Assembly: GCF_000257665.1 (NCBI RefSeq)
Contig: NZ_AJKR01000002.1
Location: 310,001 to 374,000, forward strand
Direction: 5' to 3'
DNA length: 64,000 nt
Source: Candidatus Aquiluna sp. IMCC13023
GTDB taxonomy: Bacteria; Actinomycetota; Actinomycetes; Actinomycetales; Microbacteriaceae
Part shown: one piece after another, positions 45,795-55,900 of the stretch
Layout: every line of letters starts with the position of its first letter
How positions within the stretch are numbered: the first letter of the stretch is position 1
Notes under the pieces: model-generated
Database searches by the model: none
What the model was told of the DNA's origin: nothing
The model's input: the letters and a program-made list of their open reading frames with translations, nothing else
Made by a program: the position numbers and the translations under genes

Positions 45795-46964
45795 ATGAAC
45801 ACTCCCTCCACTGCCGCTAGGGGCAAGCTAGAGAACTTTACGAGAAAATCTTACGCAGGTATTTTGGTGTTTCTTACTCTGGAGTTGTGGTCGAAGCAAG
45901 CCGCTCAGTGGGAGCACTTCAGCGTGCTAGCCGATGTCATTATGGTGCTTGTTTGGATAATTGTTTTGGCAATAAATGTGACCGCTTGGATGGGGCGAGG
46001 GAACAACGTCATGCTTATGGCCCACGGCTTCATTGGCCTTTTATCTGTCTTCTTGTTGCCTGTGATGACTTTAGATACATTTGCTACCTCCGATTACGAC
46101 CTCCCGTGGGTCTGGTGGTACGTGGGTCTAGCGGCCCTAAGTCTGGCCCTACGGTGCGGGCTTCGGGTCAGCTTCTTGAGTTATCTGGTGATTCTTTTGA
46201 CCGCATGGACGGCCGTTAGCACGTTTGAGTCCGTTGGGGGGGCGAGCCTCGGCGAGGCTCTTCAAGGCTCCGTTTATGTTGCTCTTCTTACGATTGGCGT
46301 GGGAGGCCTGGTGTCGCTTATGCTCAACTGGGCAAATGAGGTCGATTTTGCACACACTAGTTATCTTGCCAGTGCCCTTGAAAGAGCCAGGGTCGATGCT
46401 GTCGAAAGAGAGGAGCAACGAGTCAGCGCATTGGTGCACGACAAGGTGCTGCACACCTTCTTGTACGCAGCTGCCGCAAGCACGCCATCGGAGCAGCTGG
46501 CCTCAGTGAGCCTGGCTTCCGAGGCGGTTGACAGTATCGCCAAGATCCAAGCAGGTTCCGTACCTTTAGGGACCACTACACCATCTAGTCTCTTTTTGTC
46601 CCTCAGGAAGGCCGCTCTTCGGCATAGTTCCCGAATTAGAGTTTCTGTGTATGTCTCGGGGTCGGATCCAATTCCAATGGAGGCCGCGCAGGCAATCACG
46701 GAGGCGACCCTTCAGGCAATAGAGAACGCAGAGCGACATGCGAAGTGTACGGATTTGGAACTCAAGCTGAACTCACCTGCTGCATCGGTAATTAGCGTCC
46801 AGGTTGTCGACAACGGCAAGGGCTTTAGGTTAGATCGGATCCCTCGGGCCCGACTTGGAATTCGCGGATCAATAGTGAACCGTATGGCTCTTGTAGGTGG
46901 GGTCGCCAAAATAAAATCCGCCCCTGGTGTCGGCACTGTTGTGTCAATGAGGTGGCCAAATTGA
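45795..46964 (+). CDS. Membrane sensor histidine kinase, HisKA_3-like
   Basis: 389 residues. Six or so membrane helices (about residues 20-185) with almost no external loop come first. A coiled region follows, with the likely phosphorylated His215 in SALVHDKVLHTFL, a variant of the NarX/DesK-type LHD motif. Then comes an ATP-binding domain with N-box EATLQAIENAERHA near 300 and G-box VVDNGKGF near 337, and GVGTVVSM at the end. It is partner to the upstream regulator. The small, buried sensor region suggests it senses the membrane or a lipid-soluble signal (inference). Confidence 0.85.
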   Translation: MNTPSTAARGKLENFTRKSYAGILVFLTLELWSKQAAQWEHFSVLADVIMVLVWIIVLAINVTAWMGRGNNVMLMAHGFIGLLSVFLLPVMTLDTFATSDYDLPWVWWYVGLAALSLALRCGLRVSFLSYLVILLTAWTAVSTFESVGGASLGEALQGSVYVALLTIGVGGLVSLMLNWANEVDFAHTSYLASALERARVDAVEREEQRVSALVHDKVLHTFLYAAAASTPSEQLASVSLASEAVDSIAKIQAGSVPLGTTTPSSLFLSLRKAALRHSSRIRVSVYVSGSDPIPMEAAQAITEATLQAIENAERHAKCTDLELKLNSPAASVISVQVVDNGKGFRLDRIPRARLGIRGSIVNRMALVGGVAKIKSAPGVGTVVSMRWPN

Positions 46965-47926
46965 TTAGCGTCCCCCATGGCCGAGCGGCCATTTTCGCTC
47001 TGACTTTTGGCTATTACCATGCTGTTCTCGGACTGATACATTTCGGAGAATATGAAAGACCAGCCCCGGCTGCAGCAGCTTTGCTTTCGTACGTCGCGGT
47101 TCTGTTTTTGACAACTCGCTTTACAAGCGAGCTTAGACTTCCAACTGCAATGACCGTCGTTGCTGTGTTCGCAGCCTTGGCTATCCCTGCCTTGTCGCTG
47201 TATGCGACCGGTACCAACACAGAGCATCAAGACCCCACTTGGTTCGTGGCGGGGGTCGGCTCAGTCATGGCGGTTCTTGCCTGGCGCAACCAGATAGTAA
47301 TGGCATGGGCGGGAGTGATCGCCATGGTGCTCTACATCTATCTATGGGGTGGTCTGGAAGTCCTTCTTGCCACTGGGGCACTTGGTTCGTTTGCCATAGT
47401 CGCGGGCTCTCAAGGAGCAGCAATGGCTTTAAGGAAAGCCCAAAAATCGTCCGGTGAATTTCTGCAGTGGAGACTGGCCGTCAATTTAGATAGTGAAACC
47501 TTAAGCGTTGAGAGAGCGGAACCTCTCTTGCGGTTAAAAAGGACTCTGGATTCCTCACTGCCCCTTCTTCAGCTGATTCAGCAGAAAGACGGAAAAATGA
47601 CATCCTCGGACTCTAAGAAATTACTGTTAGCCGAGGCGGGAATCCGAGACCAGATTCGAGCCAAAGGCCTTCAGCATGCAGTTCTGATAGCGGCAGTTTT
47701 GAGCGCCCGTTCAAGAGGTGTAGGGGTGCAGTTGTCCGACGACGGAGGAATGGACTTGCTGGAGGACGAGGAGAGGGAGCGCATTTTCAAAGAACTCTCA
47801 CATGCCTTGAGTGGTATCAAAGTGGGGAAAGTCGTAATTCGCAGCGTGGCGGGGGAAACTTGGACTGTGAGCCTGTTTGCATCTGACTCTAGTAGGGCCA
47901 GTCAAGACATCTTCCTAAGGCTTTGA
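46961..47926 (+). CDS. Degenerate sensor-kinase-like membrane protein
   Basis: 321 residues from TTG 46961, overlapping the kinase stop by four bases and eight bases after GAGG; a GTG at 46952 is an alternative. Five or six helices (about residues 5-150) are followed by a cytosolic domain of about 170 residues. The cytosolic part resembles the layout of a kinase core (GIRDQIRAKGL, ARSRGVGVQLSDDGG, then KVVIRSV) but has no phosphorylatable histidine motif, N-box Asn or DxGxG box. It probably is a pseudokinase partner of the upstream kinase; no function is known. Confidence 0.7.
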   Translation: MISVPHGRAAIFALTFGYYHAVLGLIHFGEYERPAPAAAALLSYVAVLFLTTRFTSELRLPTAMTVVAVFAALAIPALSLYATGTNTEHQDPTWFVAGVGSVMAVLAWRNQIVMAWAGVIAMVLYIYLWGGLEVLLATGALGSFAIVAGSQGAAMALRKAQKSSGEFLQWRLAVNLDSETLSVERAEPLLRLKRTLDSSLPLLQLIQQKDGKMTSSDSKKLLLAEAGIRDQIRAKGLQHAVLIAAVLSARSRGVGVQLSDDGGMDLLEDEERERIFKELSHALSGIKVGKVVIRSVAGETWTVSLFASDSSRASQDIFLRL

Positions 47927-47984
47927 TCCAAGTTTGGCTTGACTTGGGGTCTCGTCTCAAAGATCGTTGAGTGGCAATAAGCGG

Positions 47985-48206
47985 TTATTTACGAAACTCA
48001 TTTACCCAGTTGCCAATATGCTGACCGCGAAGCTGACCGTTGCCAGGGTTCCAGGAGGATTTTGGTGCCCCTGTTGCAATCCGACCTAGGCGTCTTGATT
48101 CGATAATCGACTGAGTCACAACCGCAATCGCTGCAGCTTGATCCTGCTCGTCGCCGCCTTTAGCTTGGATGAGAGCTTGAATTTCAGGTTCGGAATATTG
48201 GCGCAT
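47985..48206 (-). CDS. accE: Acyl-CoA carboxylase epsilon subunit
   Basis: 73 residues. The ATG at 48206 shares a base with the accD stop (TGATG). The small protein has the features of the actinobacterial epsilon subunit: an acidic/hydrophobic N-terminal helix (EPEIQALIQA), an Ala-rich segment and the conserved tail SSWNPGNGQLRG. It stabilises the alpha-beta carboxylase complex and raises its activity. It is the last gene of a two-gene minus-strand unit and converges on the pseudokinase gene. Confidence 0.85.
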   Translation of the reverse strand: MRQYSEPEIQALIQAKGGDEQDQAAAIAVVTQSIIESRRLGRIATGAPKSSWNPGNGQLRGQHIGNWVNEFRK

Positions 48207-49795
48207 CAAAGTGGGATGTTTCCGTGCTTTTTCGGAGGAAGGTTTGCTCGCTTTGTTTTTAGAGCCCGAAGCGCTCTAACGATGGCTGATCGTGTAGCGG
48301 CTGGTTCGATAATGCCATCTAGTTCACCGCGCTCTGCGGCCAGAAATGGGTTTGCCACGTTGTAGGTGTATTCCTTGGCAAGCTGGTCTCGTACCTGGGC
48401 AATGTCTAAACCTTGCTCTTCGGCCTCTTTGATCTTGTCTCTAAACAGAATGTTCACGGCACCCTGGCCGCCCATGACGGCGATTTCCGCTGTTGGCCAA
48501 GCAAGGTTTATGTCGGCACCCAGTTGCTTCGAACCCATGACGATGTAGGCCCCGCCATAAGCCTTCCTAGTGATGATTGTCACGAGCGGAACCGTTGCCT
48601 CGGCATATGCGTAGAGCAGCTTCGCACCGCGCCTAATTACTCCAGCCCATTCTTGATCGGTTCCGGGCAGGTATCCGGGAACATCGACCAAGGTAAGGAT
48701 TGGGATCGAGAACGCATCGCAAAATCTTACGAACCTGGCGGCCTTTTCACCGGCATCAATGTTCAGTGTTCCAGCCATTTGCATTGGTTGGTTTGCAACA
48801 ATGCCAACTGAGTTGCCGTCGATACGGGCAAAGCCAATGAGTATGTTGGGGGCAAAGAGCGGCTGAATTTCTAAGAATTCACCCTCATCGACCAGGGACT
48901 CAATAATTACCTTCATGTCGTATGGCTGGTTTGGGCTATCAGGGATCACCTGGTTTAGACGCCGGTCTGCTTCTGTGATTTCAAGTTCGGATTCGGATTG
49001 GTAGGTCACCGAATCTGAAAGGTTGTTTTCCGGCAGGTAGCCGACTAGAGACTGCACGAAGTCAATTGCGTCTTGCTCGTTGTCGGCCAAGTAGTGGGCG
49101 ACTCCAGAGGTTTCATTATGAGTTCTAGCTCCGCCCAGCTCTTCCATGCCGACATCTTCACCGGTCACAGTTTTGATTACGTCGGGGCCCGTTACAAACA
49201 TGTTGGATGTTTTATCGACCATGATCACAAAGTCAGTGAGTGCTGGTGAATAAACCGCTCCACCCGCAGCAGGCCCCATGACAAGAGAAATCTGGGGGAT
49301 TACCCCAGAGGCCATTGTGTTTAGTCGAAAAATCTCGCCGTATTTGCCTAGGGCAATTACACCCTCTTGAATTCTGGCTCCACCCGAGTCCAGTATTCCA
49401 ATCAAGGGAACACCAGTCTTTATCGCGAGCTCCATCACCTTGATGATCTTGTTTCCAGCTGTCTCACCGAGTGAGCCACCGAAGACAGTGAAGTCTTGAG
49501 AATAAACCGCCACTTGCCGTGAGTGAATTGTCCCTATTCCGGTGACAACGGAGTCTCCATAGGGGCGCTTTGCATCCATGCCAAAGGCAGTCGAGCGGTG
49601 TCTGACATATTCGTCCAGCTCAACAAATGAGCCCGGGTCAAGAAGCATTTCGATGCGCTCGCGTGCTGTGTTCTTACCCTTCGCGTGTTGCTTGACTGCG
49701 GCAGCTTCGCCAGAGGCTTGCACTGCCTCGTGGTAGCGCTGGCGGAGGTCAGCCAACTTCCCTGCGGTGGTAGATAGATCTGGTTTCTCAGCCAC
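48206..49795 (-). CDS. accD: Acyl-CoA carboxylase beta (carboxyltransferase) subunit
   Basis: 529 residues, GTG start six bases after AAGGGG. It transfers CO2 from biotin on the alpha chain to acyl-CoA. Seen: [12 protein letters not shown] near residue 105, the oxyanion-hole sequences GGARIQEGV near 140 and [16 protein letters not shown] near 172, VDVPGYLPG near 385, and [12 protein letters not shown] near 413. The residue after AYGGAY is Ile; at this site Asp favours propionyl-CoA and Ile acetyl-CoA in streptomycete homologues, so acetyl-CoA is the likelier substrate. Overlaps accE. Confidence 0.94.
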   Translation of the reverse strand: MAEKPDLSTTAGKLADLRQRYHEAVQASGEAAAVKQHAKGKNTARERIEMLLDPGSFVELDEYVRHRSTAFGMDAKRPYGDSVVTGIGTIHSRQVAVYSQDFTVFGGSLGETAGNKIIKVMELAIKTGVPLIGILDSGGARIQEGVIALGKYGEIFRLNTMASGVIPQISLVMGPAAGGAVYSPALTDFVIMVDKTSNMFVTGPDVIKTVTGEDVGMEELGGARTHNETSGVAHYLADNEQDAIDFVQSLVGYLPENNLSDSVTYQSESELEITEADRRLNQVIPDSPNQPYDMKVIIESLVDEGEFLEIQPLFAPNILIGFARIDGNSVGIVANQPMQMAGTLNIDAGEKAARFVRFCDAFSIPILTLVDVPGYLPGTDQEWAGVIRRGAKLLYAYAEATVPLVTIITRKAYGGAYIVMGSKQLGADINLAWPTAEIAVMGGQGAVNILFRDKIKEAEEQGLDIAQVRDQLAKEYTYNVANPFLAAERGELDGIIEPAATRSAIVRALRALKTKRANLPPKKHGNIPL

Positions 49796-49910
49796 GTGTG
49801 CCCCTTTGCGTCTGCCTAACTTTATCGGTCTTGAACGAACCTATCTTGCATAGTTCATACAACGAAACCACTAGTTATGTCTCTGATACCTACAAATAGT
49901 CACGGTGCGA

Positions 49911-49916
49911 TATCAT
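49911..49916 (+). promoter_or_regulatory. Probable -10 element, leaderless start of birA
   Basis: TATCAT is followed by seven bases and the ATG at 49924. It lies in the 128-base region shared with the divergent accD promoter. Confidence 0.5.
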
Positions 49917-49923
49917 TTAGGGA

Positions 49924-50661
49924 ATGGATTCTTCAATTTCTAAGGGGCAGTTCGCCGGTCTTGTCGAGCTTGCAGAGGTTGATTCGACCAATAAAGAACT
50001 CTTGCGTCGACTTGGCCCTGACACTCCAGAATTTTTTGCAGTCACCGCAGACAAGCAGACCGCAGGACTAGGGCGGCTGGGCAGAAACTGGGTGACTGAA
50101 ACCGGGAGGTCGTTGGCGGTTTCAATATTGCTCAGGCCCACAAGCCCTCGCCAGACCGACTGGATAACAATTATGGCTGGCCTTGCACTTGGTTCAGCTT
50201 TGGAAAAGCACGGACTGGTGGTCAGCTTAAAGTGGCCAAACGATCTTCTGGTTGACGGCAAAAAGCTTTCTGGAATCTTGGCCGAGATGGTCGATCTAAA
50301 TACGGTGGTTTTGGGCATCGGCATCAACATAAAGCCTCAAGAGCACTCCCCGGACACCGCAACTTCTCTTGAAGAGCTTGGGCTAAAAATGGAGAAGGCT
50401 GAATTGCTCTTTGCAATTGCAACCGAACTAAAGAGCTACTGGTCCCGTCTTACTGATAACCCCGAAGCCGCCATAGCCCAATTTCAGGCTGAGCTTCTGA
50501 CTCGCTGCGGGACCTTGGGCACAAGAATCCGAGCTGAATTACCAGGTGGCAAGAACTTATACGGGGTCGCCGTTGCAATTGATGAGACCGGAAGATTGAT
50601 TGTTGAAACCCCCGAACCGGTGGCTTTAGCAGCGGCTGACGTTTGGCATCTGCGAAACTAG
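49924..50661 (+). CDS. birA: Biotin-[acetyl-CoA-carboxylase] ligase
   Basis: 245 residues. It activates biotin with ATP and attaches it to the carrier lysine of the carboxylase alpha subunit. Seen: EVDSTNKEL near residue 17, the biotin loop GLGRLGRNW near 47-55, LKWPNDLLVDGKKLSGIL near 101 and the C-terminal SH3-like domain. There is no N-terminal DNA-binding domain, so it is not a bio repressor. It is divergent from accD and is followed by purK. Confidence 0.94.
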   Translation: MDSSISKGQFAGLVELAEVDSTNKELLRRLGPDTPEFFAVTADKQTAGLGRLGRNWVTETGRSLAVSILLRPTSPRQTDWITIMAGLALGSALEKHGLVVSLKWPNDLLVDGKKLSGILAEMVDLNTVVLGIGINIKPQEHSPDTATSLEELGLKMEKAELLFAIATELKSYWSRLTDNPEAAIAQFQAELLTRCGTLGTRIRAELPGGKNLYGVAVAIDETGRLIVETPEPVALAAADVWHLRN

Positions 50662-50683
50662 AGTCAATTAGGTGGGAGAGAGT

Positions 50684-51811
50684 ATGCCAACGGTCGGAGT
50701 AATAGGCGGCGGTCAGCTTGCCCGAATGATGCAACCGGCTGCAATAGCAATGGGTGTTGAACTGAAAGTCTTTGCTGAGCAAGAAGGCTCATCCGCTCAC
50801 TACGCAACCACCCAAGTTGGTGACTACACAGATTTTGATCAGCTGGCCAGATTTGCCGCCACGGTGGATGTCATAACCTTCGATCACGAGCATGTTCCGA
50901 TTGTTCTGTTGGAAAAACTCGTCGCTAAGGGTGTAAAAGTCAGGCCGGGGCCGGCTTCCTTGCATTTTGCTCAAAATAAGCTGGCGATGCGAACCGCCCT
51001 TACTAACTTGGGTCTTCCCGTGCCGATCTGGGCGGCGGCTAGGACAGCAGCCGATATTGAGAAATTCATCGAGGCCAATGGCCCTGAGATTGTCGTGAAA
51101 ACCCCAATCGGTGGTTACGACGGCAAGGGTGTGAGGGTAATTAGCCAAACATCTGAGGTCTCCGATTGGCTAGAAGACATTGAACAATTTGGCGGGGCGT
51201 TACTCTGCGAACAAAAAGTGCCATTTGTTCGAGAGCTCGCGCAGCTAATTGCACGAAATCCATCGGGGGAACTGCGATCCTGGGACACCGTCCAGACCGT
51301 GCAGAAAAACGGTGTCTGCTTAGAAGTTATCGCTCCCGCACCGGGTCCAGTGGACAGCTTGGGTGCTAAGGAGATAGCTAGCAAGATTGCCCAAGGTTTA
51401 GAGGTTTTCGGAGTTATGGCAGTTGAAATGTTCGAAACCGCAAGCGGGGATCTCTTGGTAAACGAGCTTGCAATGCGCCCTCATAATTCCGGCCATTTCT
51501 CAATCGAGGGTTCTAAAACCAGCCAATTCGAACAGCATCTAAGAGCGGTTTTGGATCTTCCACTCGGAGATACTGAGCTGGTAGCTGGCGGCTCCGTGAT
51601 GGTCAACCTGCTCGGCGTGGACTCGACAAACACACTGGTTGAAAACTATGCCGGCGCCATGGCGAAGTTTCCGCATCTCAAATTTCACTCCTACCAAAAA
51701 GCGCCACGTGAGGGTCGAAAAATGGGGCACATTACCGCTCTGGGTCAAAATCATCGCGAGTTATTGGCGGCTTGTCACGAAGCTGCAAAACTTCTGTACA
51801 AGTCCGATTAG
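50684..51811 (+). CDS. purK: 5-(Carboxyamino)imidazole ribonucleotide synthase
   Basis: 375 residues from ATG 50684, which follows GGGAGAG; a GTG at 50672 would translate that ribosome-binding site. It is an ATP-grasp enzyme that carboxylates AIR on nitrogen in purine synthesis. Seen: GVIGGGQLARMM near the N-terminus, FDHEHVP near 68, KTPIGGYDGKGVRV near 141 and NELAMRPHNSGHFSIEG near 265. It is followed 37 bases later by purE, its pathway partner. Confidence 0.95.
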   Translation: MPTVGVIGGGQLARMMQPAAIAMGVELKVFAEQEGSSAHYATTQVGDYTDFDQLARFAATVDVITFDHEHVPIVLLEKLVAKGVKVRPGPASLHFAQNKLAMRTALTNLGLPVPIWAAARTAADIEKFIEANGPEIVVKTPIGGYDGKGVRVISQTSEVSDWLEDIEQFGGALLCEQKVPFVRELAQLIARNPSGELRSWDTVQTVQKNGVCLEVIAPAPGPVDSLGAKEIASKIAQGLEVFGVMAVEMFETASGDLLVNELAMRPHNSGHFSIEGSKTSQFEQHLRAVLDLPLGDTELVAGGSVMVNLLGVDSTNTLVENYAGAMAKFPHLKFHSYQKAPREGRKMGHITALGQNHRELLAACHEAAKLLYKSD

Positions 51812-51848
51812 CGCATAAAGTAAAACTGAGAACTAGGGAGAAAACCGC

Positions 51849-52337
51849 ATGGCAGAAATAGCGATAGTTATGGGATCTGATTCGGATTGGCGAATCATGG
51901 AGCAGGCGAACAGCGTAGTTGTGGAGTTTGGTCTTGATGCCGAAGTCGAAGTTCTCAGCGCTCACAGGACGCCTGAAAAGATGCTCGACTGGGCCAAGAA
52001 CGCTAGCAATAGCGGTATCAAGGTGATCATCGCGGGCGCCGGCGGTGCGGCCCATCTACCCGGCATGATTGCCTCAATGACATCACTGCCAGTAATCGGC
52101 GTGCCGGTTAGTTTGGGGAACCTAGACGGCATGGACTCGCTGCTATCCATCGTTCAGATGCCGGCCGGGGTTCCAGTGGCCACCGTTTCGATTGACGGAG
52201 GCAAGAACGCAGGCCTGCTTGCCCTAAGGATTTTGGCCATAGCGACACCAGAATTGGGAGCAAAGCTCGATGCTTACCGAACATCGATTGCAGAGCAAGT
52301 TGAGCAAAAGAATCAAAGCTTGAAGAAGAGCCTCTAA
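51849..52337 (+). CDS. purE: 5-(Carboxyamino)imidazole ribonucleotide mutase
   Basis: 162 residues. It moves the carboxyl group from nitrogen to carbon in N5-CAIR. Seen: the phosphate-binding [11 protein letters not shown] near residue 7-17, the catalytic SAHRTPEKM near 38-46 and [12 protein letters not shown] near 68-79, all standard for class I PurE. TAGGGAG ahead of the ATG provides the ribosome-binding site. It forms an operon with purK. Confidence 0.96.
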   Translation: MAEIAIVMGSDSDWRIMEQANSVVVEFGLDAEVEVLSAHRTPEKMLDWAKNASNSGIKVIIAGAGGAAHLPGMIASMTSLPVIGVPVSLGNLDGMDSLLSIVQMPAGVPVATVSIDGGKNAGLLALRILAIATPELGAKLDAYRTSIAEQVEQKNQSLKKSL

Positions 52338-52402
52338 CCAGCTAATTCTCAGCTGATTTACATTTGCTCAAAACGCGAGAACGCTCAGCCTATTTGGAGT
52401 AT

Positions 52403-52419
52403 CTCAACCTAAGGTTGAG
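52403..52419. promoter_or_regulatory. Inverted repeat in the leader of the lipoprotein gene
   Basis: CTCAACC and GGTTGAG form a perfect 7-base inverted repeat separated by TAA, 19 bases before the ATG at 52439. It could be an operator half-site pair or a small RNA hairpin; no T run follows, so it is not a terminator. Confidence 0.3.
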
Positions 52420-52438
52420 GGTGTCTGGGAGGTTAGCT

Positions 52439-52966
52439 ATGCGCAAATTATTTGTTGGTGTGAGCCTGATTTTTGCTTCCCTAGTGCTTTCCGGTTGCGG
52501 TGTTTTCTATCCAAACTGGGGTGCCACAGCTTTGCCTGAAGAGCCCGCAGTCACCATTGAGACGAATCAGGAAACGGTCACTTCGGCCGAACCAGAAGCT
52601 TCGGAAGAACCAACAGCCTCAGCGACCCCCGAGGAAACCGAAACTTCTGAGCCAGACATAAACCAGCTACCCGTTGACGTGGTGATCTTGATTGCCGAGG
52701 CCTATTCGGATACCGGCATGCTGGAGGTCGTAGCGCAGGTGCCGGGCATTACCGAGTCGGGTGGTACTTGCACAATGAGGTTTATCGGATCTGATGTTGA
52801 AAAAACGGTCAAGGTTTCGGCTCAGTCCGCCTCTGACTACACTCAATGTTTTCCAATTGAATTTCCGCTCTCTGAGCTGCCCTCTGGTTCCGGAATCGTG
52901 ACCGTCAAATATGAGTCAGAATTTCACCTCGGCACATCCGCCGCTAGCTCGGTGGTGATTCCTTAG
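52439..52966 (+). CDS. Small secreted lipoprotein
   Basis: 175 residues from the ATG at 52439 behind GGGAGG; an upstream in-frame TTG at 52364 would place about 25 residues ahead of the signal peptide. The signal peptide ends in the lipobox LSGC (Cys20). An acidic Glu/Thr/Ser/Pro linker (about 30-80) follows, then a compact beta-rich domain (about 85-175) with two cysteines that could form a disulfide. Its TAG shares its last base with the GTG of the next gene, so it is coupled to the LysM protein. Function unknown. Confidence 0.8.
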   Translation: MRKLFVGVSLIFASLVLSGCGVFYPNWGATALPEEPAVTIETNQETVTSAEPEASEEPTASATPEETETSEPDINQLPVDVVILIAEAYSDTGMLEVVAQVPGITESGGTCTMRFIGSDVEKTVKVSAQSASDYTQCFPIEFPLSELPSGSGIVTVKYESEFHLGTSAASSVVIP

Positions 52967-55900
52967 TGCTAAAAAAGCTCATTGGTCTATTTACTGCCTC
53001 CCTGATGGCTATTGTCGGGTTGGTTTCCATGCCGATTGCTATGGCGCCGGCTCAAGCTGCGCCACCAGCAAGCGCTTTTGACCCGGGCTTGATTATTAGC
53101 GACAGCGTATTTTTTGACTTCGGTTCAATGACCGTGAACGAGATTCAGCAATTTTTGGATTCCAGAGTCTCTGCCTGCAGATCAACCGACCCTGCCATTG
53201 ATTGCCTAAAGAGCGTCAAGAGTGAGATTCCAGATGCTCCAGCCACGACCTCAAGCGAGGTTGGACCCTGTTCGGCTATTACAGCAAACCCAGCGGCCAG
53301 TGCAGCCGAGGTCATCTATGCGGTTGCTGTGGCCTGTGGAATCAACCCAAAAGTGTTAATCACAAAGCTTCAGAAAGAGCAGGGATTGGTCACTTCGACC
53401 AAGCCAACCTCTTACATGTACCGCGCGGCAATGGGTTTTGGTTGCCCGGATTCGGACCCAGGAATTTGTGGAAAGGTCTATGTCGGGCTTTTCAACCAGC
53501 TCTACCGAGCGGCTAAACAGCTTCGATGGTACGGAAACCCCGAGGGCTCTTTCACCTACTGGAAGCCTGGACGCACTGTTTCGATGCGTTATAACCCCAA
53601 GTCATCTTGTGGAACCAAAAGCTTCGAGCTGAAAAACCAGGCAACAGCGAACCTCTATTACTACACTCCATACACGCCCAACAAGGCGGCTTTGGACAAC
53701 ATGTATGGGTCAGGCGACAGCTGTTCCGCCTATGGCAACAGGAACTTTTGGCGCTATTACCACGACTGGTTTGGGTCACCCATTGGTGGCGGATATCTTC
53801 TGCAGGCCGCCGAGACAGAAACATTCTTGATCGTGAATGACAAGAAATTCTTGGTTAGCGATTCGAGGCTGCTTGCCGCCCTTCGGCCGCTAGGTCCAAT
53901 TGGCGAAATTTCTTCTGCCTACCTGGAGAGCTTTACGACTAGCGGTGAGGCCACGCAACTTGTTTCCGACACTGATTCTGGAGCAAAATTCTTACTGGTA
54001 GATGGCATTAAGTACTCAGTGGCGGATTGCCAGATAGCGGCTCAGTTCGGCGCTAATTGCGACGTCACTATCGCCTTGAGCTCGCTGCAGCTAAATACCT
54101 TTATTGATGGTGGAGCTCTTACCCGCTTGGTTCAAACCGAGGATGGCAACCGCTACTGGATCGAGAACGCAAGCTCTCGAGTGGTGGTAGATGACCTTGC
54201 ATTGCAGACGGTCGGCGGGCAGGCAGTCAATGCGACTCCAATGACAATTGAACAGCTAGTTTCAGTCTCACCGGGAGCCGCTTTGGCATCCGAGTCGGTC
54301 ATGTTTACCGTCGCTGGCAGCGCACAAAGGGCCATTGCATCCGGGGGCAAAACTTACCTTCTAAATGCGTCTTTGGTGACCTCAACTGGACTTGCTAAGT
54401 GGTTTGATCAGGCTCCTTCGGCAATTGATCTCCAGGCCATTGAGTCGACGCTGGCTCCAGACCAAATCAGAGGCTTTGTCGCTAGCGAGTCCGGACAAAC
54501 CTTTGTAATTACTTCTGCCGGAAAACTTCCAGTGACAGATCCTGAAAATTGGACCGATCAGATAGTGACTGTTTCTGAGGCGTTCTTAGCCAAGATGCCA
54601 ACTGTAAATGCGGCTCTGGCCGCCCCAGCCGTCATCACATCGGCAGGCAACAAGTTTTCTTACTTTGTTCAGTCAGCAGAGCGAAGAATATCGAGTGACA
54701 AGAACATGATTGGGATGTTCCTGTCTCTAATAGGTCAGCCAAAAGCAATCGAGTTACCTCAGTCCGCAATCAACACCGTTGAGAAAGTGGGAGAAGCCAT
54801 TGCGCCGGGCGCGATAGTTAAATCGCGTTCCTCATCAACTCTTTATTTGGTAGACGATCTGACAAATAAGATCAAACTTGCATCTTCAGCTCAGGCAACT
54901 AGCGTTTCGAAATCTAAGACTTTCACTATAAGTAGTTCTGACCTTGCTGGGCTTGAAACTCGGACAGGATTCACCTCCGGCAAGGTTCAGTGCAACGGCG
55001 AGGTGTACCTGTTGGATCGCGGAATTCTTTATCCCACTTCGCCAGGGGCCGCCGCGGAGTTTCCAGGCAACGTGTACCCGCTTTCCACGAATACTTGCGC
55101 GGCGCTTCAGCTTTCAACCCGCTCGGTTGGGCAGTTTATTCGGACAAATAATGGAATTATTTACTTGATTCAGGACGGCACCAAGCAGCGAGTTTCGTCT
55201 TGGGACCATCTTGCGCGGCTTAGAGGCGATGGCCCCGGCTACATCCAGGCGACAAACTACTTCTCTGATCGGATACCAACTGCAGGAACTGCCCCGGCAA
55301 CCGTTCAGCTGGCGTCCTTGGAGGGCATACCATCTGGAGGTTTCGGCGAACTTACTTTTGTGGGAACAATCCCCGAGGTGATTCCGGTCGATCCTGAGCC
55401 AACCCCTGAAACCACTCCCAAGCCAGATAACGGCTCATCAACAGATTCGGCCGCTGATTCCGAGGCCGAGGGTGCTAGCGAGATTCAATACCGAGTGGTT
55501 TCGGGCGACAGCTTGAACAAGATTGCAGCAAGCTTTGGGGTGACTGCAGCGCTGCTGCAGGAGTACAACTCAATTTCGAATCCGAACCTAATTTCGGTTG
55601 GTCAGCTCATCAGAATTCCAAAGTCAGGCTCGACTAGCCAGCAGGAGCAAGCGCCTGATGTTGCGCCGGAACAGGAGCCAACTCCTGAGCCAGAACCAGC
55701 CGCGACTGTCGTGGAATACCGAGTGCAGTCGGGAGACACGCTTCTGCGGATAGCCTCGAAGTTTGGAATTTCTAGCTCCGCTCTGCAGAGCTTTAACTCG
55801 ATTTCAAACCCAAACCGAATTTCCATTGGTCAACTGCTAAAGATTCCAACCTCGACTGATAACACGAATGTTCCTCAAGCCCGGGAGCCAGACGAGCCGG

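Noticed and set aside
47929-47948. CCAAGT/ACTTGG inverted repeat after the pseudokinase gene as a terminator
   Set aside because: The stem is 6 bp with an 8-base loop and no T run follows on either strand.
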